NCBI GenBank assembly: GCA_947588005.1
Contig: CANPYE010000006.1
Span: 1 to 48,959, forward strand
Source of the DNA: an uncultured Lachnospiraceae bacterium
GTDB lineage: Bacteria; Bacillota; Clostridia; Lachnospirales; Lachnospiraceae
Direction of reading: 5' to 3'
DNA length: 48,959 nucleotides
The notes below the pieces were generated by a model. The model was not told where the DNA came from. It saw only the letters and a program-made list of their open reading frames with translations, and did not search any database. Both the position numbers and the translations under genes were made by a program. This document shows, piece by piece, positions 8,414 through 18,780 of this stretch; the first letter of the stretch is position 1, and each line of letters starts with the position of its first letter.

Positions 8414-8820
8414 GTCCCGATCCTATCCAGCACAATATATTTTTGCCCGCCCTGTTGCCTTAAAAGGATCACTTCATCACCGACAACCAGCCCATTATGA
8501 ACGGTGATTTCAATGGTTCCTATGGCGTGAACGTGGGAAGGGCTTACCGGGGCGGTGGGTGCGTCAGGCGGGGAACCGCCCGTATAGTAATAATTCTGCG
8601 TATTTCCCCCGGTGATTCTGGTTTTGTAGTCCGTCACATTCCGGGTAAGGATAAGCTGCGCTTTCCCCAGCGTCATTTTCTGTTCAACCAAAATCTGAAT
8701 CGGGTTTGCAGCCGTCACCTTTCCGAAACAGACTTCAACCGGTTTTTCAGCCTTTACCGCATCTGTGGCGGCTCTTTTTATCGTCTTTACCAATCCGACC
8801 GCATCAGGCAATAAATTCAC
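8410..8820 (-). CDS. Phage tail protein, XkdR/DUF2577-like
   Basis: Synteny and ...VGDEVILLRQQGGQKYIVLDRIG C-terminus. Confidence 0.8.
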   Translation of the reverse strand: MNLLPDAVGLVKTIKRAATDAVKAEKPVEVCFGKVTAANPIQILVEQKMTLGKAQLILTRNVTDYKTRITGGNTQNYYYTGGSPPDAPTAPVSPSHVHAIGTIEITVHNGLVVGDEVILLRQQGGQKYIVLDRIGT

Positions 8821-9784
8821 CCCCTCGCAAAGTTAAATCCATGAAATGTTCATCCAGCTTGAAGGTGTGCGTTACCTTCTCCACCAGCATGAAATTTTTC
8901 ACCTTTACATCCCCCAAATCCAGATTGATAACGACCATGCTTCCGGCCCTTACCCTTGTATCACCGATAGCGTTTGTTATTTTCAGATTCCGGGTCTTTT
9001 TGTTGTACAGGGTAAGAAGGGCATCCGCTTTTGATTGCCCGTTCTCGCCTTTTGACAGGGTATCAAAGTATTGAAGGATACCCCATTTGTTAATATTTGA
9101 ACCGTCTTGCGCAATATACACTTCACGCTTGCCGGTTTCCTCGTTGTCGTAGGTCAGTTTAATTTTGTTGTAGGTGTCGGTGTCGATTGAAGATTGATAT
9201 TCAAAATCTTCCCCGGTTTCTTCGTCAATCATCAGGTAGGCCCCCGGCTCCCCGACGTACATTGAAGAAATGTTCTTCAGGGCCAGCTTCCCGAAATCAT
9301 CATAAAGGACGAACATTTCCTTTGTGTTCTGCAAGGTTAGATCAAGGGCATTTTCGATCATGTCAAACAAGGAAGTGTTATCTTCCACCCGTGAAGCAAT
9401 CACAAAGCCTGTATCTTCCAGCGTCCCGGTCTGCAAAGCGAAATCTGCCGCCAACATCTGGACGAATTGGGAAGCCGTCTTATTCTCATACACATAGGTA
9501 TCTTTGTTCTGCAAATACCTCAACTGATCGTAGGCCGTCACCGTGATAATCTGATCCTTATTCCGCTTCTGAGTGAACACGAACCCAAAGAAAACCGGCT
9601 CACCGTCCACCCGCAAGCGCACCGCCGAACCTTCCGAAAAATCCAGAATATCATCCTTCAGAACGTTGAAGGTCAGTTTTCCCGGCGTGGATCGCCGTTC
9701 TGTACTCCACTCAATCCCTTCTTCCAGTACAGGGCGGTAAGCCTTTGTTCCGCTCTCATTGGCAATCAAAAGTTCAACATCCAT
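8804..9784 (-). CDS. XkdQ-like baseplate hub protein
   Basis: TERRSTPGKLTFNVLKDDILDFSEGSAVRLRVDGEPVFFGFVFTQKR; synteny. Confidence 0.85.
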   Translation of the reverse strand: MDVELLIANESGTKAYRPVLEEGIEWSTERRSTPGKLTFNVLKDDILDFSEGSAVRLRVDGEPVFFGFVFTQKRNKDQIITVTAYDQLRYLQNKDTYVYENKTASQFVQMLAADFALQTGTLEDTGFVIASRVEDNTSLFDMIENALDLTLQNTKEMFVLYDDFGKLALKNISSMYVGEPGAYLMIDEETGEDFEYQSSIDTDTYNKIKLTYDNEETGKREVYIAQDGSNINKWGILQYFDTLSKGENGQSKADALLTLYNKKTRNLKITNAIGDTRVRAGSMVVINLDLGDVKVKNFMLVEKVTHTFKLDEHFMDLTLRGGEFIA

Positions 9785-9796
9785 TTGCCCACCCCC

Positions 9797-10492
9797 CTAC
9801 GCTGCCGGGATCGTCAGAACTTGCCCCGGATAGATCAGGTTTGGATTTCCGCCGACAACGGCCCGGTTTGCGTCATAGATCACGGTGTATTTTGCTCCGT
9901 TCCCGTAGAATTTTTTTGCTATGTTCCATAAACAATCACCCCGTACCACCGTGTAAGTCTGTGCTGCCGGTGGGGCGGGGCTTGTTTCTGCCGGGCGGGG
10001 TTCTTCAACCGTCGCCTGTGGCTGTGGTTTCGATTGTACGATCTTGATATTTACCGTTTTCGTGCCATATTCCCGGTATTGCTTCAGCTTCACTTTCACG
10101 GTCAGGTCAAAGCCATCCGTGGCCTGTTCCGTGATTTTGTAATCTTCCATGGATACCTTCATATTGGTGGAAAACATGGATTTCCCGGAAGGGAACGATC
10201 TGGAAACAATGAACTGGAACGGTCTTTTCCTGGTTTTCAGCTTTTCAAAATATTCCAGGTAGTAGGCCGCACCCTGGAACCCCGATTTGTAAGAAGCAAA
10301 GGGATATTTCACCTGTGGGATCATACATTCAAATTCAACGTCTGTAAGCTCCGGCGTTTTCAGAATGTTGATCTGCCCTTCATCAATCAGGGTAATGGTA
10401 CTGTTCGCATTGTTGATTTTGATTTCTAACTTTTTGGGTGCAATAGGCAATAAGCATTTGTCCAGGTAGAAATCATATCCGCTCTTGCTCAT
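9797..10492 (-). CDS. LysM-containing tail protein (XkdP-like)
   Basis: C-terminal YTVVRGDCLWNIAKKFYGNGAKYTVIYDANR...YPGQVLTIPAA. Confidence 0.88.
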   Translation of the reverse strand: MSKSGYDFYLDKCLLPIAPKKLEIKINNANSTITLIDEGQINILKTPELTDVEFECMIPQVKYPFASYKSGFQGAAYYLEYFEKLKTRKRPFQFIVSRSFPSGKSMFSTNMKVSMEDYKITEQATDGFDLTVKVKLKQYREYGTKTVNIKIVQSKPQPQATVEEPRPAETSPAPPAAQTYTVVRGDCLWNIAKKFYGNGAKYTVIYDANRAVVGGNPNLIYPGQVLTIPAA

Positions 10493-13116
10493 TACTCATG
10501 CACCCCTTCCGTTATAATATCCACCGCTTCATTCACCGAATCTGTCAGGCCAGTAATAAGGCCGTCCAAATCCATATTTGAACCAATCTGATTGTGGTTC
10601 GTCTGCTCAATGTTCACTTCCGCCATTGTGAACCGATTCACGGCTTCCTGCTCTGCAATATCACGCAAGTATTTCAAATCTTCTTCTGTAATATCCATGT
10701 TGTCAGCGATTGCCCCGGTATTCCCGGCAATATCGTCAACACCACTTCCGATACCACTCAAATCCAACCCTGAACCATAATCGGCAAGATTTGCGTAATC
10801 GTCAGCGCTGGGGACGTTGGTATTGAACAGGGAAGCCGGGTCAAAGTTGGAAATGCTTTCCTCGATTCCTGCACCGAAATTGTATCCAGCGGAAGCAGCG
10901 TCAGAATAATCAATGAAATCCATTTTCTTGACGTATTCCACCCAGCCGGATTCATCTTTTACGGCTTGCTGTGCTTCCTCTAAACCGTTGTAAAAATTAT
11001 CAAGGCCGCTTGTAATATCCACTGTTACACCGGGAATCTTATTCAGCAGATTTTCAATGGCACGGGCAAGGTTAGCAATATAACCAATAACCGTCAGGCA
11101 CATATCATAGAAAAGCACCTTAACCGCCGCAACGGGATCATTAAACACATTCCCAAAAAAGTTTGCCACGGCTGCGAATTGGTTCCAAATAGGAACAACA
11201 AAATTGTTAATGATATGTGCGCCCAAAACGGCAAACACCCCGGCAATTATCCCTGTGGCCGAAACGGAAGTACCGGCAAATTTATTCACCGCCGCCACCC
11301 CAGCATATAACAGGGCCACCAAAGCAATAATCAGCACAATGATCCAGGTAATGGGGCAAGCGTACAATGCCGCATTAAATCCGTACTGTGCCGCCGTCGC
11401 TGCGAATGTCGCACCCGCTTCCATAGCCAGGGAAGCCGCATGAACGGATTCCATGAAGGCCGCTGCCGCCTTTAGTCCGTTGCTGATAAGCTGGATACCG
11501 TTGTAAATACCCAAGGCCGTATAATAGGCAATCAGGGCGGCTGTAACGCCCCCAAGAATCGGCGCAATTACCGACCAATTATCAGCCACCATTGAACCAG
11601 CGGAAACAAGCAAATTGAAAATTTCCATGGCAACACCGGCCACGATTGCAAGCCCTTCAACCGCATTGTTCACAAAGGTTTGGAACGCTTCGCTGTTGGC
11701 AATCTCGTTCATCCTCTGCAAAACCGGCTGAAAAGCCATCAGGGCCGTATTCTGGAAGGAAGTCCAAATCTGTGAAAAGGTTTTGGGCATGGCTTCAAAT
11801 TTCGCATTGGTATCATCAGCCGCCGCAAACATGGCATTTTTCACGATTTCGGCGGTGATCTGCCCTTCAGCGGCCATATCTTTAAGCTGCCCTTTCGGAA
11901 CATCCATATAATCAGCGATAGCCTGAATGATATTGGGCGCTTGCTCCAAAATGCTGTTGTATTCCTCGCCACGCAATACCCCGGAACCCATGGCCTGAGT
12001 AAGCTGCAACATGGCGGCATCAATTCCCGCCGCTTCCGTTCCGGCAATCGTGAACTGCTTGTTCAACTGTTCAGTGAAAGCAATAATTTCTTCTGAACTC
12101 GAAAAGGCATCACCGGCCATCAGGCCCAATTTGGAAACTGCATCCGCCGTTTGCTGATATGCTCCCCTCGCCCTTTGGGCCGAAAGGAAAATCATGTTCT
12201 GCAAGTCCTGCGTGGTCTGTAAACCATCATTCATCAGATTTAACCGGGCCGTGGTGGAAGTAAGTTGATCGGATAAATCCATGGCGTTTGTGACGGTCTG
12301 CATTGTCGCATAGGCGGCCACCGCCCCCTTAATCAGATTCATCAACTGATTGGCTTCTTCCTGCCCCTGTTCAATCTCCCGGTTAAATCTGCCCTGTTCG
12401 TCCACGTTGTCCCGGATATACCGTTCAGTTCCCCCGACCGTCTGCGAAAGCCTTAAATATGCTTCATTAGCGGCTTCCACGTCCATATTGTCAACGGCCC
12501 GGTTCAAGGCTTCCTGTTCCTGGATCGCCTGATCCAACTGCCCCCGCAACTGTTCCAGTTCGGCGTTTGCCGTGTCGGAACCAATATTCATTGGATTCTT
12601 TTCAATCGCCTGAATCCTCTGCTGGATCGCCAATAGGCGGTTCTGCATATTGTTCATATCGGCCACCGCATCAGGCGGGAAAAGGTCAGTCTGCCCGGTT
12701 GTGGCGGCAATTCGCTGTTGTGTCTGGTTCAAATTGTTCAACATATTATTTGTACTTTGAACTTCCTGTTCAAAACGGTCAATACCTGAACCTGTGAACA
12801 CATCCAGCGTGTCAGTCTGCCAGCGAACGGGAACCTCGACCGGGGCCGGGGCGGTAGGCGTGGGGGCCGCCGTGGTTTCCGGTCCTGTTCTCATGCCGTC
12901 CATGAAATTATCTAATTCCTGCATTGCCAAAGTTGCCTGATTGGCTGCTTCCCGTGCGGCTTCCAGGGAACTTGTGTCAATGGGATTGTTCATCCCGCTC
13001 CGCAAATCTTCCATGGCCGATACCCCAAGGTTTACGGATTGGATAATCTGCATCAAAGGGGCCGAAAAATTGTCGTAAAGTTCAATTTGGCTTTGAATTG
13101 TCGCCACGCCTATCAC
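10492..13116 (-). CDS. Tail tape measure protein
   Basis: 874 aa, tape-measure domain (QLNKQFTIAGTEAAGIDAAMLQLTQAMGSGVLRGEEYNSILEQAPNI) and TM segments. Confidence 0.93.
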   Translation of the reverse strand: MIGVATIQSQIELYDNFSAPLMQIIQSVNLGVSAMEDLRSGMNNPIDTSSLEAAREAANQATLAMQELDNFMDGMRTGPETTAAPTPTAPAPVEVPVRWQTDTLDVFTGSGIDRFEQEVQSTNNMLNNLNQTQQRIAATTGQTDLFPPDAVADMNNMQNRLLAIQQRIQAIEKNPMNIGSDTANAELEQLRGQLDQAIQEQEALNRAVDNMDVEAANEAYLRLSQTVGGTERYIRDNVDEQGRFNREIEQGQEEANQLMNLIKGAVAAYATMQTVTNAMDLSDQLTSTTARLNLMNDGLQTTQDLQNMIFLSAQRARGAYQQTADAVSKLGLMAGDAFSSSEEIIAFTEQLNKQFTIAGTEAAGIDAAMLQLTQAMGSGVLRGEEYNSILEQAPNIIQAIADYMDVPKGQLKDMAAEGQITAEIVKNAMFAAADDTNAKFEAMPKTFSQIWTSFQNTALMAFQPVLQRMNEIANSEAFQTFVNNAVEGLAIVAGVAMEIFNLLVSAGSMVADNWSVIAPILGGVTAALIAYYTALGIYNGIQLISNGLKAAAAFMESVHAASLAMEAGATFAATAAQYGFNAALYACPITWIIVLIIALVALLYAGVAAVNKFAGTSVSATGIIAGVFAVLGAHIINNFVVPIWNQFAAVANFFGNVFNDPVAAVKVLFYDMCLTVIGYIANLARAIENLLNKIPGVTVDITSGLDNFYNGLEEAQQAVKDESGWVEYVKKMDFIDYSDAASAGYNFGAGIEESISNFDPASLFNTNVPSADDYANLADYGSGLDLSGIGSGVDDIAGNTGAIADNMDITEEDLKYLRDIAEQEAVNRFTMAEVNIEQTNHNQIGSNMDLDGLITGLTDSVNEAVDIITEGVHE

Positions 13117-13319
13117 CTACCTTTCTTCTTTGCCCCTTTGGGCTTAACTTTTTTCAATTCTTTTTCCTTCTTCTTATCGGCTTCCAGCTTTATTTTGATC
13201 GCCGCAATAATGAAGGCTTTTTCCTGATCTTCCAGATCAAGGAATTGAGAAGGAAGGATATGCAGCTTGTGAAGGGCATAGTAAGCAAAATTAGCTTCCC
13301 AATCCCCTTCTTCGATCAG
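13113..13319 (-). CDS. -1 frame extension of the tail assembly chaperone (gpGT-like), 68 aa
   Basis: Open -1 frame after A_AAA_AAC (13325..13319): LIEEGDWEANFAYYALHKLHILPSQFLDLEDQEKAFIIAAIKIKLEADKKKEKELKKVKPKGAKKKGR*. Confidence 0.88.
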   Translation of the reverse strand: MIEEGDWEANFAYYALHKLHILPSQFLDLEDQEKAFIIAAIKIKLEADKKKEKELKKVKPKGAKKKGR

Positions 13320-13753
13320 TTTTTTGCTTTATCCACCTTTTCATCAAAGGACAGGTTAAAGCCCTGGAATTTCTGGACGAACGCCGCAAGATCGTTATAC
13401 TCGCCCGGATCATCCACCATTGCCAGAAGCAAATCTTCCGGGGTTTTCACCTCATAGGAATCCTGCAACTCCGCATCATACAGATCAGGAACCACGACGG
13501 AAGCACAAATCAACTTCTGGACATAGGCCCCAGATTTCATCTTCTGCCGGTACATTCCGGGCTTTCCGGTCACGGGAACGTCAATCGTGCATTCCTCACG
13601 CAACGCTTCATTCTCCTTTGAACTAACGTGGCGGAACTCCCACTTCAGGGGCTTTCCGTCATCATCACAAAGGGAAGCCGTGGGGGCATAAAAACCGTTC
13701 TCTTTCGTGGTCTTATTGGCCTTCATAAATTTAGCGAATTTAGACATTTTCAC
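13316..13753 (-). CDS. Tail assembly chaperone (gpG/XkdN-like), zero-frame product
   Basis: Position between tail tube and tape measure; ends in slippery sequence followed by TGA. Confidence 0.85.
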   Translation of the reverse strand: MKMSKFAKFMKANKTTKENGFYAPTASLCDDDGKPLKWEFRHVSSKENEALREECTIDVPVTGKPGMYRQKMKSGAYVQKLICASVVVPDLYDAELQDSYEVKTPEDLLLAMVDDPGEYNDLAAFVQKFQGFNLSFDEKVDKAKN

Positions 13754-13785
13754 ATTCTCCTTTACAGATTATTGGGTTAGTACCT

Positions 13786-13830
13786 AAAACCCCCGATATG
13801 GCCTTATATAAGCGCCACACCGGGGGTTTT
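13786..13830. terminator. Rho-independent-like hairpin between tail tube and tail chaperone genes
   Basis: aaaaccccc ... gggggtttt arms. Confidence 0.6.
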
Positions 13831-13840
13831 GCGGTCTGTG

Positions 13841-14329
13841 TTAATTGGTAAGAAAGCCTTCCAGGTCTTTGAAGGTTTCGGGCATCTTGAAATCCTCAAA
13901 GGTGAAGTCCATATCTTCATCCAGATATTCGCCGTCAGCGTCAAACTTCGCCAAAATGCCGCCGTCAATGTTACAATCCATAAGGATTATCGTCTGCCGC
14001 CCGGCTGCCGAAGTGGGATCTTCATTTGAAATCTGCATTTCAAAATATACATCCTCGCCGGTGTCCTTGTACTGTAACATCATCTGCCGGAAGATCGAAG
14101 TGTTGTAGTGGAACGTTGCCGATCCTGTGCCGCTCCAACCACTCGCCTTATTGCCCTTGCCGGTCTTTCCCAGAATCGGAACCTGCGTCTTGTTCTTCTC
14201 GAACTTCACTTCTGCATTGATCGCCTGCATGAAGTTATAGCGCCGGGTTCCAATGGTCACGAAACATTCAGCCAAAGAAGCAAAAATTGAATCTTTGGCC
14301 TTCATTACAACATTCGGCATATTTTTCAC
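13841..14329 (-). CDS. Phage tail tube protein (XkdM-like)
   Basis: MQAINAEVKFEKNKTQVPILGKTGKGNKASGWSGTGSATFHYNTSIFRQMML. Confidence 0.92.
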   Translation of the reverse strand: MKNMPNVVMKAKDSIFASLAECFVTIGTRRYNFMQAINAEVKFEKNKTQVPILGKTGKGNKASGWSGTGSATFHYNTSIFRQMMLQYKDTGEDVYFEMQISNEDPTSAAGRQTIILMDCNIDGGILAKFDADGEYLDEDMDFTFEDFKMPETFKDLEGFLTN

Positions 14330-14338
14330 CCCTTTCCT

Positions 14339-15652
14339 TTATGCCACCGTCACGGTCATATACAACTTCGACATTGCATTAACGACCGTAACCGCATCAT
14401 TCACGACAACGGATTTCTTCGTGTTGCCCTGTGCAATGGTAACATCCGTATCGGCGAAGTTCTCAATGGCCCGGATTTCCTGAAGCTGTTCATGGTGCTT
14501 CACAATATCCGACCAAAGGGACACACGCCCGGCGTTATCGTTCGGGACAACCCCAAGGTACTTTGTATTGAACAGAACGGCAATATCGTTACCGATCTGG
14601 TCGATCACCCGCACCGTCTGATTGTCCTTGAAAATGTCGCCCTGTGTGTCGGACGTTGTAACCATGCTGTTAATATCTTCCAGCACCCGGACATCAGAAC
14701 CCACCTTATGGAAGGTAAATTCACCCGCCTTGATCGCCTGTTTAAGCTGCGTCTGTGTCAGCTTAACATCCACGGTAAATTCCCCATCATAAACCCGGTT
14801 CTGAAGGGAACGGTTCACCGCACATCCGGCAGAAGCACCAGTCACCCAATAAACCAGACTACCGGCAGCCGCTCCATCATCCAGAACCTTGTTCTTCACG
14901 TTGATAGCGCCGTAGTAATCCCCGGCCTTGCCGTAGATAACCACCTGGAATTTGATACCCATTTCATCCCTTAACCGCTTACAGAAAGCCAGGTACAGGG
15001 ATTTGATGGTTTCATCATCCGTCACAACGCCCATAGTGTTGAAAGTGTAAGATTCCGCCAAATCAAGATACTTCTGGTGGGCTTCTCCGTTCACCTCGCC
15101 GTTGGTTCCGTTCTCCAGCGCCTTCCCCGCCGTGATACTTTCTTCCAGAGATTCAATCTCTTTGAAGGTCACGAAATCATTCGCCGTCAATTCACTGGAT
15201 TCCTTCACGGTCTGTTCGTCCACAATGGACGTTCCAAGAATCGTCTGCACGTTGAACATGGTTTCATCATCCGTGTTCTTCTGGATCGCAATCTTCAGAT
15301 CGTTACCACGGGTTCCGGCGTACAGGGCTTCAGCAAGATCATTACTTGCCTTAACGCCCCCGGAAGTCAGCTTGTAAGCGAACAGGGTTTGCGCATTCAG
15401 GAACAGATCACGCAACCCCTTCAGCCTGTCGTGTGTGTAGTCATAGCCAAAAATCTTCAGGCTGTTCTTCTGGAAGTCCTCATTGGTGACTTCAAAAATT
15501 TCATTGTCAACGCCCCAATCCAGATCAAGGGCCATAGTGGCAATTCCTCTATCGGACAGGGTGGCCGTTGCGGAAGCTGCGGACACAAAGTTGATATAAG
15601 CGCCCGGAAGTTCCTTATTCTGAACTACAAAAGTTCCACCGCCTAAAGCCAT
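14339..15652 (-). CDS. Phage tail sheath protein (XkdK-like)
   Basis: GGGTFVVQNKELPGAYINFVSA...; 437 aa; synteny. Confidence 0.93.
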   Translation of the reverse strand: MALGGGTFVVQNKELPGAYINFVSAASATATLSDRGIATMALDLDWGVDNEIFEVTNEDFQKNSLKIFGYDYTHDRLKGLRDLFLNAQTLFAYKLTSGGVKASNDLAEALYAGTRGNDLKIAIQKNTDDETMFNVQTILGTSIVDEQTVKESSELTANDFVTFKEIESLEESITAGKALENGTNGEVNGEAHQKYLDLAESYTFNTMGVVTDDETIKSLYLAFCKRLRDEMGIKFQVVIYGKAGDYYGAINVKNKVLDDGAAAGSLVYWVTGASAGCAVNRSLQNRVYDGEFTVDVKLTQTQLKQAIKAGEFTFHKVGSDVRVLEDINSMVTTSDTQGDIFKDNQTVRVIDQIGNDIAVLFNTKYLGVVPNDNAGRVSLWSDIVKHHEQLQEIRAIENFADTDVTIAQGNTKKSVVVNDAVTVVNAMSKLYMTVTVA

Positions 15653-15658
15653 TTTGTT

Positions 15659-15859
15659 TCACCTTACCTTTCTTTTATAAAAATCTTCAATCATCTGTTC
15701 CACGGCTTTCACCGTATATGTTTCATCCGGGGAAAGAATGGCGGTAAGTAAATCCCGCCTGTCCCGGAACCGTTCAGCCGCAAGCAACTGATTTTTTGAA
15801 AATTTACTTTCAACTTTTTCCGGCTTCTCTGCGGCCGCTTTTGTGGGCTTTCTCGCCAT
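15659..15859 (-). CDS. Small phage tail-region protein
   Basis: 66 aa ORF in operon with sheath. Confidence 0.6.
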   Translation of the reverse strand: MARKPTKAAAEKPEKVESKFSKNQLLAAERFRDRRDLLTAILSPDETYTVKAVEQMIEDFYKRKVR

Positions 15860-15868
15860 TTCATCACC

Positions 15869-16297
15869 TTACCCTTTCGCCGATACGGTTTGAGATAGTT
15901 CTTCCATAACCGGGATTTCGTCGGGATTGATCTTCACGAAAAGATCAAAGTTCACGAAAAAATTCAAAACCCCGTCCACAAGTTCACTTCTCATTTTGGT
16001 TCCCATCATCAAATCCCCTGTGACGGTGATATATTCCAGGCATAGGAAAAGGCGGTCTGTAACGTCGTTGCATTCTTCCGTTTCCCTATTCCTGCTTTCC
16101 GGGAAATACTGGATACAAAACGGCTGTTCCCGGAAGTACCGTCGATTAAAAAACCTTCTGCTTGTGGGCTTGATACAGGAAATAAAGAAGCAAGGCTCTT
16201 TCAAGCCTTGCTTCAGTTCATTTGCATATATCTTGTACTTGTCCCCAAATTCAGCATTCAGGGCTGTGCTGATCCCTTCAATGATTGAATTTATCAC
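15869..16297 (-). CDS. Phage tail terminator-like protein
   Basis: Position and MINSIIEGISTALNAEFGDKYKIYANELKQGLKEPCFFI. Confidence 0.7.
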   Translation of the reverse strand: MINSIIEGISTALNAEFGDKYKIYANELKQGLKEPCFFISCIKPTSRRFFNRRYFREQPFCIQYFPESRNRETEECNDVTDRLFLCLEYITVTGDLMMGTKMRSELVDGVLNFFVNFDLFVKINPDEIPVMEELSQTVSAKG

Positions 16298-16785
16298 TTC
16301 ATCACACCCCCTAAAAACTTTTTGATTTTGGCTTCAAGCACATTGGGGGCAATCGCCTGAACTTCCTGTTCCGAAATCGTCAGCATGAAACGCCCTTGAA
16401 CCCATCCCTTGTGATTTGCGGTTCTGTGCCCGTATTCCACATAGGACGCATATTCCACGGGGTTCACGATCTCAATTTGCAGCATATTCCCGACGTGTTT
16501 GATTTCCAGGCTATCAACGAAAGCCTGTGCGCCGGTTCCGCCTGAAGCGGTTCCTTTGTTGGAAGTCCACCCCCGCCTTAACGTACCGCCCTTCTTTCCT
16601 GATCCGGGTGGGTATTGGCCCACGGGTGTACGCTTGATAACTTTGGCAAGTAGGCGGGCGGCTATCTCTTTGGCACATTCTTCAATGAAAGCGTCAACCT
16701 GTGACTGTTGAATTTTGTTCAACTGATTTTGAAGTTTTTTCAATCCTGCCGCCGAAAAGCTCCCCATGTTAGCCATCAAGCCCAC
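16294..16785 (-). CDS. HK97 gp10-like head-tail protein
   Basis: ARLLAKVIKRTPVGQYPPGSGKKGGTLRRGWTSNK; VEYASYVEYGHRT. Confidence 0.88.
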   Translation of the reverse strand: MGLMANMGSFSAAGLKKLQNQLNKIQQSQVDAFIEECAKEIAARLLAKVIKRTPVGQYPPGSGKKGGTLRRGWTSNKGTASGGTGAQAFVDSLEIKHVGNMLQIEIVNPVEYASYVEYGHRTANHKGWVQGRFMLTISEQEVQAIAPNVLEAKIKKFLGGVMK

Positions 16786-17174
16786 CCCTTGAACAGTTCA
16801 AGCATGATTTCCTGATGGGTAGGATATACGGCTGGTTCTCCGCTTGCGGAATACTCCCCGGTTCGCCCGTTTTGCTCCACAATAATCTTTGAACCGCCGT
16901 GAATGTTGATCTCCGGCGCAAGGAATAACTTTTGCCCTTGCGAAATCGCCGCCGCTGTTTCTGTTTGGGCTACGGCATTTAGCTTTTCAAAGGACAATCT
17001 GCAAGGCTGATTTTCAATAACGGTAACTTCTTCTTGACGGGAAATCTTGCTTACTTCGTCTGTAATATCGTGGTATTCAACGACGGTACAAAGCCCGTTA
17101 TATAGGCTTTCCTGTGCCCGCCGTGCCGCCTTTTGGGCGGCTGTAAGGCCTACCACCGCAACCGCCTGAAGCAA
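16776..17174 (-). CDS. Phage head-tail connector/head completion protein
   Basis: Synteny in head-tail joining block. Confidence 0.6.
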   Translation of the reverse strand: MLQAVAVVGLTAAQKAARRAQESLYNGLCTVVEYHDITDEVSKISRQEEVTVIENQPCRLSFEKLNAVAQTETAAAISQGQKLFLAPEINIHGGSKIIVEQNGRTGEYSASGEPAVYPTHQEIMLELFKGWA

Positions 17175-17539
17175 GAAAACTGATCCCGTCCATAAGTCAG
17201 AAGATAATTGATGAAGTTGTTCAACCTCTGTTCAGCGGTCAAATTTCCCTCACCCGTTGCAAATACTGTTGTAGTGTCGCCCTGTTGTATCTGCTTTACC
17301 GCATAATCCAAATCAAGCCCCGCAATGTCCCCAGGCGAAAATGTCCTTTTTGCCGTTAAGAACTCGCCCACCGCCATATCAATAGCGATACACACCAAAC
17401 CATCAGGAATAGCGGTAACGTTGCAATCGTTCAGGATCGTCTTTTCCACCTTCTGAATACAGAAGTTCAAAATCACTTCATCACCGGGTTTGAACACATA
17501 CCCGAACGACTGCAACCGTTCCATTACCATTTCCAGCAT
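17150..17539 (-). CDS. Phage gp6-like head-tail connector
   Basis: LNNFINYLLTYGRDQFSCFRRLRW; position after major capsid. Confidence 0.6.
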   Translation of the reverse strand: MLEMVMERLQSFGYVFKPGDEVILNFCIQKVEKTILNDCNVTAIPDGLVCIAIDMAVGEFLTAKRTFSPGDIAGLDLDYAVKQIQQGDTTTVFATGEGNLTAEQRLNNFINYLLTYGRDQFSCFRRLRW

Positions 17540-17559
17540 TTGGTTTCACCGCCCTTCGC

Positions 17560-18759
17560 TTATCCCCTGGAAAAGATTCTCGCAATCGGAATAGCCTTAT
17601 GGTTGATATAGGTGCGGTCTGTATCCTGAGTTTCACCAGTGTGAACCAGCGTCCAGTTCTCGCCCTTCTTCAGTTCTTCATCCGTGGGGGAAAGCGTCGC
17701 CTGCTGCTTCTTCTCATAAGAGATACCGAACGGGGCAAAAACCTTCCTCTGCCTCATATACAGGGTATCTTCGCCGCCGTTGGTTTTCGGATCACGGCTC
17801 ATTTCATAGGGAACCTTCGCCCCAATATCTTCATAGGAAATCGAACCGGCCCCCAGGGTGAAAGTTGTGTACCGAATACCGGCAGCCACATAATCCGTTT
17901 CAGCGGTCAGTTCCTTCTTTCCGCCGAAATACGGCTTCACCTTCGCCTTGTCGATCTCTCCGTCAGACGCATCAGAATCCTTTACCAGCAAAGCGCCGGG
18001 GGTTTCTGCATCAGCGTCAAAATAGCCGTCCACGGCGGGAAGGTCATCATCAACGACAACCAGCCGACCGTTCCAAGTTCCAAGTTCCAGATCACGCTGA
18101 ACTCCCTGTGCATCCGTATATTTCAGGTGCGCAATCAGGTTCAGGTTTTCCAGATTGGTAGAAACATCACTGTGCATAAACACAAGGGAAAACTTCTTCT
18201 TGTTCGCCCCGCAAGCCTGGTTAATGGCAGAATTTAAGGTGCTTGCCCCAACCTTGCCTTCGCCGGAAGCGGTCACATCATAGGTGTGTTTGGTTACGAA
18301 CTCGACGTTCTTTTTCCCTGTCATGGCAAAAATACCTTCCAGGATTGCCAGAATGGTATCTTCATCCAGGCCATCCTTGTATTCCGCCACCTGATCGGCG
18401 ATATTCTGCATGAAGTCCTTGCCGCCTGTAATGTCATAAGAGAAATCTTTCTCCGTCCAGGCTTTGGCACGACCGATTACAACAACGCCCTGTTCAAAGG
18501 TTTTGGTGGAAGTTGCGGTAATGTCGGTCTGCCCGTCATAATTCACCGCATCCCCATCAATCAGGCCACGCATGGCAATCCGTGCGTAAGCCGTCCCATC
18601 CTGAGAACCAAGAATCGCCTTAATGTCCGGGTTTCCAACCAGGGCACGGGATTTCTTGATCTCGTTCATCTTCAGGTTCGGCACACGGCCCACCATGTAA
18701 CCGAAAGCCTGCGGGTTAAAACTTTTAGAATCAAACTTGTCATTAGGCATTTTGTTCAC
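17560..18759 (-). CDS. Major capsid protein
   Basis: 399 aa directly after scaffold; FGYMVGRVPNLKMNEIKKSRALVGNPDIK; RKVFAPFGISYEKK. Confidence 0.85.
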   Translation of the reverse strand: MNKMPNDKFDSKSFNPQAFGYMVGRVPNLKMNEIKKSRALVGNPDIKAILGSQDGTAYARIAMRGLIDGDAVNYDGQTDITATSTKTFEQGVVVIGRAKAWTEKDFSYDITGGKDFMQNIADQVAEYKDGLDEDTILAILEGIFAMTGKKNVEFVTKHTYDVTASGEGKVGASTLNSAINQACGANKKKFSLVFMHSDVSTNLENLNLIAHLKYTDAQGVQRDLELGTWNGRLVVVDDDLPAVDGYFDADAETPGALLVKDSDASDGEIDKAKVKPYFGGKKELTAETDYVAAGIRYTTFTLGAGSISYEDIGAKVPYEMSRDPKTNGGEDTLYMRQRKVFAPFGISYEKKQQATLSPTDEELKKGENWTLVHTGETQDTDRTYINHKAIPIARIFSRG

Positions 18760-18780
18760 CTGTCCCTTTCATAAATTGGT

